A stretch of DNA of 34,775 bases from UBA1181 sp045113275 (GTDB lineage Bacteria > Bacteroidota > Bacteroidia > Bacteroidales > Paludibacteraceae), in the NCBI GenBank assembly GCA_045113275.1, contig JBGUIU010000343.1, forward strand, positions 1-34,775. Reading direction: 5' to 3'. The position numbers were made by a program, and so were the translations under genes. The notes beneath the pieces are model-generated. The model searched no databases and was not told where the DNA came from. It was given only the letters and a program-made list of their open reading frames with translations. Positions 18,015 to 27,300 of this stretch are shown here, piece after piece (position 1 is the stretch's first letter; each line of letters begins with the position of its first letter).

Positions 18015-19784
18015 TCATTTCCGGATATTCTTTTCGTACCAATCCACGAAACTCTTACAAGCCAACCTTACACCACCTTCGGTAGGATAATGGCCTGAGA
18101 AATACCAGTCTCCTGGATGATTCGGAATAGCCTTATGAAGGTTTTCCAACGATTGGAACACCAATTCAATCGGACAAGTAACCCCTTCCGGTCTTAAGAG
18201 TTCAACCATCTTGGTATTCAGCTCCTCCGCAGTGAAAGGTTCGTAGAGAGACCTCAAAGCCTCCTCCTTCTGTTGGAGACATCCCTCGTATGCCTTGTCG
18301 ATCACCTCTCCCATAGAACGATCTTTAAGCAATGCGATACAAGCCTGGAAAGCGATAAACTCCCCTATTCGACTCATATCAATTCCATAGTAATCCGGAT
18401 AACGGATCTGTGGAGCCGAACTGACAACCACAATCTTTTTAGGATGCAATCGACCCAATATTTTTATCACACTCTCACGAAGAGTTGTACCTCTTACTAT
18501 ACTATCATCAATCACAACCAGATTATCCACCTCTGGCGTCACTGTTCCGAAAGTGATATCATACACATGAGCCGCTAAATCATTACGGGAACTTCCCTCT
18601 GTGATAAAGGTTCTCAACTTTATATCCTTCCACACCACCTTTTCTGCCCTTACGGTAGGCGAAACGGTGCGCATTCCTTCAATCATACCATGATAGGCCA
18701 CTTCTGCCGTGTTAGGAATATAGGAGAACACCGTATTTTCAACATCCCCATCAATCGATTTTAAGATCTGATCACGAAGTTGGAAACCGAGCATCTTGCG
18801 TTCATGATGAATGTCAAAATCATTTCCACGACTGAAATAGATTCTTTCAAAAGAACATGCAGATAACTTAGCAGCAGGTATCACCTGTTCAAGCTTCAAA
18901 CAACCATTTCTATTGATTGTAAGCGCTTGTCCAGGAAGCAGTTCCTGAATATCCGTATGTTGCAAATCGAATGTAGTCTGTAAGACAGGACGTTCACTTG
19001 CTATCGCACAGATCTCATCGTCCACATAATAAAAAGCAGGACGTATGCCCCAAGGATCACGCATGGTAAACATCTCGCCACTACCTGTCATACCACACAT
19101 CACATAGCCACCATCAAAATGAGGCATGGTAGTCTTTAGCACATTACACATATCTACGTGAGAATCAATGTAATCCGTCACTTCACGACCATTCAATCCC
19201 AATGATTTAGCTTCCCGATATATACGTTCCACCTCTCTGTCAAGCCGGTGTCCCATCAATTCTAACATAATGTAAGAATCACTGTAGATACGAGGACTTT
19301 GTCCTTCAGCCGTCAGATACTCAAATATCTCATCGATATTGGTCATGTTGAAGTTACCACAGATACATAGGTTCTTAGCCTTCCAGTTATTTCTGCGAAG
19401 GAATGGATGAACATATTTCAATCCCCCTTTCCCTGTTGTAGAATAACGAAGATGACCCATGTACAGTTCGCCGTTGAAGGCGGGTCCTGCAGATGGGTCA
19501 TCTTGATCAATCTCAGACATTTGCTTAAATATGGAGCTGAAAACCTTGGTGATAGCATCTTTCCCCTCAGCTTTTTCCCTGTACATATATTCATGTCCAG
19601 GACCTTGATTAAGATTGACACATGCAACACCAGCACCCTCCTGCCCTCGATTATGCTGCTTTTCCATCATTAGATAAAGCTTCCCAAGAGCATAATGATT
19701 ATCTCCGTACTTCTGTTCATAATATGTAAGTGGTTTTAGCAATCGAATCATTGCAATTCCACATTCGTGCTTAAGTGCTTCCAT
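18015..19784 (-). CDS. purF: Amidophosphoribosyltransferase, long form
   Basis: This encodes 589 residues. It transfers glutamine amide nitrogen to PRPP, the first committed step of purine synthesis. The N-terminal Ntn glutaminase would be exposed by removal of a seven-residue propeptide ahead of Cys8 (MEALKHE-CGIAMIRL); QHNRGQEGAG and MGHLRYSTTG follow. The phosphoribosyltransferase half has the PRPP loop VVIDDSIVRGTT at 423-434. E. coli PurF is near 505 residues; the extra length lies in insertions, including KPLTYYEQKYGDNHYALGK close to the N-terminus. This looks like the long class of Bacteroidales, so a specialised role or a second standard PurF elsewhere cannot be excluded. It is the first gene of the operon and has its own promoter. 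Confidence 0.88.
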   Translation of the reverse strand: MEALKHECGIAMIRLLKPLTYYEQKYGDNHYALGKLYLMMEKQHNRGQEGAGVACVNLNQGPGHEYMYREKAEGKDAITKVFSSIFKQMSEIDQDDPSAGPAFNGELYMGHLRYSTTGKGGLKYVHPFLRRNNWKAKNLCICGNFNMTNIDEIFEYLTAEGQSPRIYSDSYIMLELMGHRLDREVERIYREAKSLGLNGREVTDYIDSHVDMCNVLKTTMPHFDGGYVMCGMTGSGEMFTMRDPWGIRPAFYYVDDEICAIASERPVLQTTFDLQHTDIQELLPGQALTINRNGCLKLEQVIPAAKLSACSFERIYFSRGNDFDIHHERKMLGFQLRDQILKSIDGDVENTVFSYIPNTAEVAYHGMIEGMRTVSPTVRAEKVVWKDIKLRTFITEGSSRNDLAAHVYDITFGTVTPEVDNLVVIDDSIVRGTTLRESVIKILGRLHPKKIVVVSSAPQIRYPDYYGIDMSRIGEFIAFQACIALLKDRSMGEVIDKAYEGCLQQKEEALRSLYEPFTAEELNTKMVELLRPEGVTCPIELVFQSLENLHKAIPNHPGDWYFSGHYPTEGGVRLACKSFVDWYEKNIRK

Positions 19785-19812
19785 ATTGTTAGTAAAATGC
19801 TAAATTCAATTG

Positions 19813-19843
19813 CAAAATTACTGAAAATATAAATATACACAAA
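19813..19843 (-). promoter_or_regulatory. Promoter of the purF-pyrG-carAB operon
   Basis: Read on the minus strand, TTTG (19840-19843), a 19-base spacer and TAATTTTG (19813-19820) match the Bacteroides -33/-7 consensus. Transcription would begin near 19806, leaving a leader of only about 22 bases before the purF ATG at 19784. Confidence 0.7.
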
Positions 19844-20054
19844 CAAAATGTTTCTAATTTATTCCTAAAAATAGTAAAAAAATATTCTTTTATACCTAAT
19901 AATATATATAGAAACAATCTATCTTCTAGAGACACAATAAAATACATAATGAGCCATTTTTATACATATAACTTTCAAAATGACACTTTAAACAGTCTTT
20001 CTGAAACATTTTTAAAAGAAATATTACAAAAACACGAAAAAAAGTAAATCTAAA

Positions 20055-20086
20055 TTTTGCTGTTTTGACAAATTGTTTTATTTTTG
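20055..20086 (+). promoter_or_regulatory. Promoter of the dapF-asnB operon
   Basis: TTTTG at 20055-20059, a 19-base spacer and TATTTTTG at 20079-20086 give a consensus Bacteroides promoter. Transcription would begin near 20093, about 34 bases before dapF. Confidence 0.7.
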
Positions 20087-20126
20087 CCTCATCAAATAAC
20101 ATTTTGTTACAAAATAAGGATTTAAG

Positions 20127-20927
20127 ATGACAGAAATTAAGTTTACAAAAATGCATGGTGCGGGAAATGATTACATATATGTATATACTCCCCAATATCC
20201 AATAAAAGATCCCGCTGCTGTTAGCAGGGACCTCAGTAAACAACATTTCGGTATCGGAAGCGACGGTCTCATCTTAATCGGCAAAAGTGATATTGCTGAT
20301 TTCTCCATGAGAATCTTTAACAATGACGGAAGTGAAGCAATGATGTGTGGAAACGGTGTTCGTTGCTGTGGAAAGTTTGTCAGAGACCATCAGTTGACCC
20401 ATAAAAGTAACGTTACATTTGATACGTTGTCTGGCATCAAAACCATTCAACTCCACGATGATGAAAACGGTATCGTTCACAGTGCAACAGTTGATATGGG
20501 GACTCCAGTAGAATACAGACCATTGACAATTGATCAACACAATGGCACATTTGTTTCGATGGGCAATCCTCACTTCGTACAGTTTGTAGAGAACGTAATG
20601 GAGATCGATCTCACAGCGAACGGTTCTGTTTTGGAATGTCACAGTGCTTTCCCCAACAAATGCAACATCGAATATGCACAGGTGGTAGCTGAGAACACCA
20701 TCCGAATGAGGGTATGGGAAAGAGGTAGCGGTATCACACTTGCTTGCGGAACAGGTGCTTGCGCAACAGCTGTAGCAGCATTCCTTACTGGTCGTTGTGG
20801 TCGAGAGAGTGATGTTCAGATGGATGGCGGAACACTTCATATTCGATGGGATGAGAATGACAATCATATCTATATGACAGGTCCGGCAGAAACAGTATTT
20901 GAAGGCGTAGTAAAAATTAATCAATAA
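20127..20927 (+). CDS. dapF: Diaminopimelate epimerase
   Basis: This encodes 266 residues, normal length. It interconverts LL- and meso-diaminopimelate for peptidoglycan and lysine. The two catalytic cysteines are visible: Cys74 in MMCGNGVRC and Cys207 in LACGTGACA. The N-terminal FTKMHGAGNDYI and GSDGLI motifs complete the family signature. It is the first gene of the six-gene operon; dapL follows after seven bases, so the last two steps to meso-diaminopimelate are encoded together. Confidence 0.97.
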   Translation: MTEIKFTKMHGAGNDYIYVYTPQYPIKDPAAVSRDLSKQHFGIGSDGLILIGKSDIADFSMRIFNNDGSEAMMCGNGVRCCGKFVRDHQLTHKSNVTFDTLSGIKTIQLHDDENGIVHSATVDMGTPVEYRPLTIDQHNGTFVSMGNPHFVQFVENVMEIDLTANGSVLECHSAFPNKCNIEYAQVVAENTIRMRVWERGSGITLACGTGACATAVAAFLTGRCGRESDVQMDGGTLHIRWDENDNHIYMTGPAETVFEGVVKINQ

Positions 20928-20934
20928 AAAAATC

Positions 20935-22128
20935 ATGGCTACAATAAACGAAAATTTTTTAAAACTTGAGTCATCTTACCTCTTTTCAACTATTGCAAAG
21001 AAGGTAAATGCCTACAAGGAGGCTAATCCTGATAAAAAGATCATTCGTCTGGGTATTGGTGATGTAACTCAACCATTAGCCCCTGCAGTTATTGAAGCCA
21101 TGCACAAAGCCGTAGATGAATTGTCAAAGGAATCTACTTTCCGTGGATATGGACCTGAACAGGGATATGATTTCCTACGAAAGGCAATTGCTGAAAACGA
21201 TTTTATCAAACGGGGTATTGATATCAATATAGATGAGGTCTTTGTCAATGATGGAGCCAAAAGTGATACGGGTAATATTGGTGATATTTTTTCTACTGAT
21301 AACATCGTTTGCCTAACCGACCCTGTATATCCAGTATATATGGATAGCAATACGATGGCTGGTAGAAAGATCATCTATAGTCCATGCAATGCTGAGAACA
21401 ACTTCGTTGCCGCTTTGCCAAAAGAACACGTAGATATCATTTATCTCTGTTATCCTAACAACCCTACGGGAACAGTGATTACACGTGATCAGCTAAAGAA
21501 ATGGGTGGATTACGCTTTAGCTAATCAGGCCATCATCTTATACGATGCTGCTTATGAGGCTTATATTCAGGAGAAAGATATTCCTCATTCAATCTATGAG
21601 ATAGAGGGAGCTAAAAAATGTGCCATCGAATTTCATTCCTATAGCAAAACAGCTGGTTTCACCGGTGTGAGATGTGGATATACCATTGTACCAAAAGAGT
21701 TGGATACATTAAGATCTCTGTGGTTGAGAAGACAGACCACCAAGTTCAATGGTACATCCTACATTCAGCAGAGAGCCGCCGAGGCAATCTATTCTGAGGA
21801 AGGTAAAAAGCAGGTGCAGAAAACAATCCAGTATTACATGGAGAATGCACGCTTGATGAGAGAGACATTCGCTTCTATGGGATTTGATGTATATGGTGGA
21901 GTAAATGCTCCTTATATATGGATAAAGGTACCAGAAGTAGCCCAGAAAGGGGTAAGCAGTTCATGGACATTCTTTGACAAACTGCTCACACAAGCGAATG
22001 TGGTTGGTACCCCAGGTGTTGGATTTGGAGCCGCAGGTGAAGGTTATTTTCGATTCACAGCTTTTGGCAAACGAGAAGATTGCATCGAAGCATTAGAGAG
22101 AATAAAAGCAGTAAAGGATCTTCTCTAA
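20935..22128 (+). CDS. dapL: LL-diaminopimelate aminotransferase
   Basis: This encodes 397 residues. It transfers an amino group from glutamate to tetrahydrodipicolinate, making LL-diaminopimelate in one step. The pyridoxal-phosphate lysine is Lys238 in SYSKTAGFTGVRCG. IRLGIGDVTQPLAPAV near the N-terminus and YPNNPTG in the middle are class I aminotransferase/DapL signatures. Its presence implies the DapL pathway rather than succinylated intermediates. The product is the substrate of the DapF encoded just upstream. glnN follows after 54 bases. Confidence 0.96.
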   Translation: MATINENFLKLESSYLFSTIAKKVNAYKEANPDKKIIRLGIGDVTQPLAPAVIEAMHKAVDELSKESTFRGYGPEQGYDFLRKAIAENDFIKRGIDINIDEVFVNDGAKSDTGNIGDIFSTDNIVCLTDPVYPVYMDSNTMAGRKIIYSPCNAENNFVAALPKEHVDIIYLCYPNNPTGTVITRDQLKKWVDYALANQAIILYDAAYEAYIQEKDIPHSIYEIEGAKKCAIEFHSYSKTAGFTGVRCGYTIVPKELDTLRSLWLRRQTTKFNGTSYIQQRAAEAIYSEEGKKQVQKTIQYYMENARLMRETFASMGFDVYGGVNAPYIWIKVPEVAQKGVSSSWTFFDKLLTQANVVGTPGVGFGAAGEGYFRFTAFGKREDCIEALERIKAVKDLL

Positions 22129-22182
22129 TTTAAACAAGAAACGAATAAACAACATATAGTCAAACATTAAAAACTAATTGTT

Positions 22183-24372
22183 ATGGCAGCAAAACTTAGA
22201 CTTCAAGTGGTGGACGAAGCATTTAAACGTCGCCCAGTAATGGTGGAAGCGCCTAAAGAGCGTCCGAGTGAATACTTTGGTAAATATGTATTCAACAAGC
22301 AGAAAATGTTCAAGTACCTTCCTGCAAAGGTGTACAAAAAAATGTGCGATGTAATCGATAATGGCGCTCCTCTCGATCGCGTTATTGCCGATGAAGTTGC
22401 CGAAGGAATGAAGAAATGGGCTATGGAATTAGGAGTTACTCACTACACTCACTGGTTTCAGCCATTGACCGAAGGCACTGCCGAGAAACACGATGGATTC
22501 GTAGAGCACGATTGGAAAGGTGGAATGGTAGAAGAGTTCGAAGGCAAACTTCTTGTTCAGCAAGAGCCTGATGCTAGTTCATTCCCTAATGGTGGTATCC
22601 GTAGTACTTTCGAAGCTCGTGGATATACTGCATGGGACCCAACTTCTCCAGTATTTGTTATTGGTGATACATTGATGATCCCTACGATCTTCATCTCATA
22701 CACAGGTGAGGCTCTAGACTATAAAGTACCTTTGAAGAAGGCTCTTTACGCTGTAGATAAAGCAGCTACAGCTGTTGTAAAATATTTCAACCCTGAAGTA
22801 AAGAAGGTTGTTAGTAACCTAGGTTGGGAACAGGAGTATTTCTTGGTAGATGAATCACTTTATGCAGCTCGTCCTGACTTGGTAATGACAGGTCGTACGC
22901 TTATGGGTCATGATTCTGCAAAGAACCAACAAATGGATGACCATTATTTCGGTAGCATCCCTGCTCGTGTAGAGGAGTTCATGAAGGATATTGAGATCCA
23001 GGCTCTTGAATTAGGAATCCCTTGTAAGACAAGACACAACGAGGTTGCTCCTAACCAGTTTGAGTTGGCACCAATCTTCGAAGAGACAAACCTTGCTGTT
23101 GACCACAACATGTTGATGATGTCAATCATGAAACGTGTGGCTCGTAAACATGGTTTCAGATGCTTGTTACATGAGAAACCATTCAAAGGTATCAATGGTT
23201 CAGGAAAACATAACAACTGGTCTCTTTCAACTGATACAGGTATCTTATTGCATGCTCCTGGAAAGACATCTCTTGATAACTTACGTTTCGTAACCTTCAT
23301 CGTTGAGACATTAAAGGCAGTTTATAATCACAATGGATTGTTGAAAGGCTCTATCATGTCGGCTACCAACGCTCACAGACTAGGAGCTAACGAGGCACCT
23401 CCAGCAATCATCTCTTCTTTCCTTGGTAAAACAGTAACAGATCTATTGGATCATGTTGAGAAGGCTGACGTTGATGCTCTTACTGTTGTTGGAAAGAAAT
23501 CATTCAAGATAGATCTTCCATCTATTCCAGAACTATTGATCGATAATACAGATCGTAACCGTACATCTCCATTTGCTTTCACAGGTAACAGATTTGAGTT
23601 CCGTGCCGTAGGATCAGAAGCTAACTGTGCAAGTGCAATGTTAACACTCAACTCAGCTGTTGCTGAAGCGCTTATCGACTTCAAAGAGCGTGTGGATGCC
23701 CTCATCAAAGGTGGCGAAGCAAAAGAAACAGCTATCTTGAAGATTGTTCGTGAAGATATTAAGTACATCCGTCCTATCATCTTCAATGGAAACGGTTACT
23801 CTGATGAGTGGAAGAAAGAAGCTGAGAAGAGAGGATTAGACTGCGAGACTAGCGCTCCACTTATCTTCGACAACTACTTGAAAGAATCAAGCATAAAGAT
23901 GTTTGAGAAGACAAAGGTAATGACTCACTTAGAATTGGAAGCTCGTAACGAGATCAAGTGGGAGACATACACTAAGAAGATCCAGATAGAGAGCCGTATA
24001 TTCGGTGATTTATGTTTGAATCACATCATCCCTGTAGTTACCAAATACCAAAGCATGTTGATCGACAACGTACACAAGGTAATGGGTATCTTCGCTGGTG
24101 ACAAAGCTCATAAGATCAGTAAAGAGAACCTCTATATCATCGAGATGATTTCAGAGCATGAATCATTCATCATCGAAAACGTAGAGAAGATGGTTGAAGC
24201 ACGTAAGGTCGCTAATAAGATTGAAAGCGAACGTGAAAAGGCAATTGCTTATCACGATACAGTTGCTCCATTGCTTGAGGCTATACGTTACCATGTTGAT
24301 AAGCTTGAGACAATCGTTGATGATGAAGCATGGCCATTACCAAAATACAGGGAACTTTTATTCATTCGTTAA
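22183..24372 (+). CDS. glnN: Glutamine synthetase type III
   Basis: This encodes 729 residues, the normal length of GSIII, first described from Bacteroides. It makes glutamine from glutamate, ammonia and ATP. Recognisable parts are THYTHWFQPLTEGTAEKHDG (about 86-105), GGIRSTFEARGYTAWDPTSP, the glutamate/ATP region CKTRHNEVAPNQFELAPIFE (about 281-300), KPFKGINGSGKHNNWS and NRTSPFAFTGNRFEFRAVGS. This is much larger than type I enzymes (about 470 residues). Glutamate synthase starts five bases after its stop, giving a tightly linked GS/GOGAT pair. Confidence 0.97.
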   Translation: MAAKLRLQVVDEAFKRRPVMVEAPKERPSEYFGKYVFNKQKMFKYLPAKVYKKMCDVIDNGAPLDRVIADEVAEGMKKWAMELGVTHYTHWFQPLTEGTAEKHDGFVEHDWKGGMVEEFEGKLLVQQEPDASSFPNGGIRSTFEARGYTAWDPTSPVFVIGDTLMIPTIFISYTGEALDYKVPLKKALYAVDKAATAVVKYFNPEVKKVVSNLGWEQEYFLVDESLYAARPDLVMTGRTLMGHDSAKNQQMDDHYFGSIPARVEEFMKDIEIQALELGIPCKTRHNEVAPNQFELAPIFEETNLAVDHNMLMMSIMKRVARKHGFRCLLHEKPFKGINGSGKHNNWSLSTDTGILLHAPGKTSLDNLRFVTFIVETLKAVYNHNGLLKGSIMSATNAHRLGANEAPPAIISSFLGKTVTDLLDHVEKADVDALTVVGKKSFKIDLPSIPELLIDNTDRNRTSPFAFTGNRFEFRAVGSEANCASAMLTLNSAVAEALIDFKERVDALIKGGEAKETAILKIVREDIKYIRPIIFNGNGYSDEWKKEAEKRGLDCETSAPLIFDNYLKESSIKMFEKTKVMTHLELEARNEIKWETYTKKIQIESRIFGDLCLNHIIPVVTKYQSMLIDNVHKVMGIFAGDKAHKISKENLYIIEMISEHESFIIENVEKMVEARKVANKIESEREKAIAYHDTVAPLLEAIRYHVDKLETIVDDEAWPLPKYRELLFIR

Positions 24373-24377
24373 TATTT

Positions 24378-27300
24378 ATGAAAGGTTTATATAGCACAGA
24401 TTACGAACACGATGCCTGCGGTGTAGGCATGGTAGTTAATATACACGGAGGGAAGAGTCATGAGTTGGTTGATAACGCTCTAAAAGTGCTCGAACACATG
24501 GAGCACCGAGGCGCTGAGACTCGTGATAAGACAGGTGACGGAGCAGGTATCCTCGTACAGATTCCTCATGAGTTTATCCTTTTACAAGGTATTCCAGTAC
24601 CTGAGAAAGGTCACTACGGAACAGGTCTTATCTTCTTGCCAAAAGATAGCAAAAGACAAAATGACATTCTCTCCATTGTTATTGAGGAAATAGAAAAAGA
24701 AGGACTTACTTTAATGCATCTACGCACGGTACCCACTAACCCCGAGGTTCTCGGGGTGGGTGCTCGTGAAGTAGAGCCAGATATCAAACAACTATTCGTC
24801 ACAGGTATCCCTGATAACATGGTACCTTCTCTCGACAGAATATTGTATAAGATTAGAAAAAAAATAGAAAATCGTGTCACAGATAAAGATTTCTACATCT
24901 GTTCTCTTAGCAGTCAGAATATCATCTACAAAGGAATGCTTACCAGCGGACAATTACGTAGATACTTCCCTGACTTAAACAATAATTATTTCACCAGCGG
25001 ACTAGCTTTAGTTCACTCACGCTTCAGTACCAACACATTCCCTTCTTGGCGACTTGCTCAACCATTCCGCTACGTCTGCCATAACGGAGAGATCAACACT
25101 ATCCGTGGAAATCGTAACTGGATGAAAGCCAGAGAGAGTGTCCTCTCTTCTGAAATATTAGGTGATGTGAAGGAGATCTCTCCTATCATTCAACCTGATA
25201 TGAGTGACTCTGCTTCTCTTGATAATGTATTCGAATTCTTTATCATGTCAGGAATGAGCCTGCCTCACGCAATGGCTGTATTAGTTCCTGAATCATTCAA
25301 CGATAAAAACCCAATAAGCGACGACTTAAAAGCATTCTATGAATACCACTCCATCTTAATGGAACCATGGGACGGCCCTGCTGCTCTGTTGTTCAGCGAC
25401 GGACGTTATGCCGGTGGAATGCTTGACCGTAATGGACTACGTCCTTCTCGTTATCTAATCACCAACAACGATATGATGTTGGTAGCATCCGAAGTGGGTG
25501 TGATGGACTTCGACCCTTCTCAAATCAAACAGAAAGGTCGCCTTCAACCTGGTAAGATCTTATTGATTGATACACAAGAAGGTAAGATTTATTATGATGG
25601 TGATCTGAAAGCTCAATTGGCTTCTGAACATCCATACAAACAATGGTTAAGTACCAACCGTATCCAGTTAGAGAAACTGAAGAGCGGTAGAAAGATTGCG
25701 AATAATGTAGAGGACTACAACCGTAAACTGATCAACTTTGGTTTCGGTCAGGAAGATATTGACAAAACCATCGTTCCAATGTGTACTACCGGTTCTGAAC
25801 CTGTAGCCTCTATGGGAAATGACACGCCATTGGCTGTCATATCAGACCGTCCGCAGATCTTCTTCAACTACTTCCGTCAGCAGTTCGCTCAAGTAACCAA
25901 CCCTGCTATCGACCCTATTCGTGAGGACTTGGTAATGTCATTGACTGAGTACATCGGTGCAGTAGGCAGCAACATCCTTACTCCTGATGAGAACAACTGT
26001 AAGATGGTCCGCTTACCTCATCCTGTCTTAACCAACACACAATTGGATATTCTTTGCAACATTCGTTACAAAGGATTTAACACAGTGAAGCTTCCTCTCT
26101 CTTTTGATATGGAAGCCAAAGAGATGGGACTGAAAACAGCAATAGACATCTTATGTAAGAAAGCGGAAGAGTCTGTTGATAAAGGAATCAACTATATCAT
26201 CTTAAGCGATAAGGATATCGATAAGAATCATGCCGTCATTCCGTCTTTATTAGCTGTCAGTGCTGTTCACCATTACTTGATCAACGCAGGAAAGCGTGTT
26301 CAAACAGCCTTGATCGTAGAGTCTGGAGAGATTCGTGAAGTGATGCATGCCGCATTGTTGCTAGGATATGGTGCTTCTGCCATCTGTCCATACATGACCT
26401 TCGCTGTTATTGATGATTTAGTAAAGAAAGGAAAGATCCAAGAGGATTATCCTACTGCTGAACAAAACTATATTAAAGCCGTATGCAAAGGATTGTTCAA
26501 GATCATGTCTAAAATGGGTATCTCTACCATCCGTTCTTATCGTGGTGCTAAGATATTCGAAAGTATCGGTCTTAGCGAGGATCTATTGAAAACCTACTTC
26601 GGTACAGAGATCTCTACAATCGGTGGTATAGGATTAAAACATTTGGCAGACGATGCTATCAAACTACATAATGAGGCATACGGACCAGCAGAGATGACTG
26701 ACCTACTTCCAAATAACGGTCAGTTCGCTTACCGAAAAGACGGTATAGCTCATGCTTGGAATCCTGAAACCATCGCAACATTGCAGATTGCTACTCGCAC
26801 AAACGATTATAAGAAATACAAAGATTTCACAAAACTTGTGGACTTCAAAGAGAAGCCAATCTTCATCCGTGATTTCTTCGACTACAAGAAGGCTGCTAAA
26901 CCTATTTCAATAGACGAAGTAGAATCTGTAGAAAGTATTGTGAAGCATTTCGTAACAGGTGCTATGTCATTCGGAGCTCTATCAGAAGAGGCTCATGAAG
27001 CCATCGCTATTGCGATGAACAAACTTGGTTCACGAAGCAATACAGGTGAAGGTGGAGAAGACAACATCCGTTATCATAAAACAACCGAGGATGGTATCTC
27101 TTTAAGTTCTAAGACTAAACAGATTGCTTCTGGTCGTTTTGGTGTCACCGCCGAGTATCTTGTTAATGCAGAAGAACTACAGATCAAGGTAGCACAAGGA
27201 GCAAAACCAGGTGAAGGTGGTCAATTACCAGGATTTAAAGTAAATGAGATCATTGCCAAGACGCGTAATTCAATTCCTGGCATCTCATTGATTTCACCAC

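Larger units (their letters stand above)
19785..20126. other. Divergent intergenic region between purF and dapF operons
   Basis: These 342 bases are very AT-rich and hold the two outward promoters. Between them (about 19850-20050) I find no convincing gene. A minus-strand frame here of about 100 codons overlaps dapF and has no recognisable features. I see no strong hairpin, but A/T tracts are common and regulator sites could be hidden in them. Confidence 0.5.

Noticed and set aside
19926..20246. Minus-strand frame of 106 codons between purF and dapF
   Set aside because: It overlaps the dapF start and both the -7 and -33 of the dapF promoter, and has a composition typical of AT-rich non-coding sequence.
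24330..24377. A 16-codon N-terminal extension of gltB
   Set aside because: It lies within the end of glnN; the start at 24378 gives a normal propeptide before the catalytic Cys.
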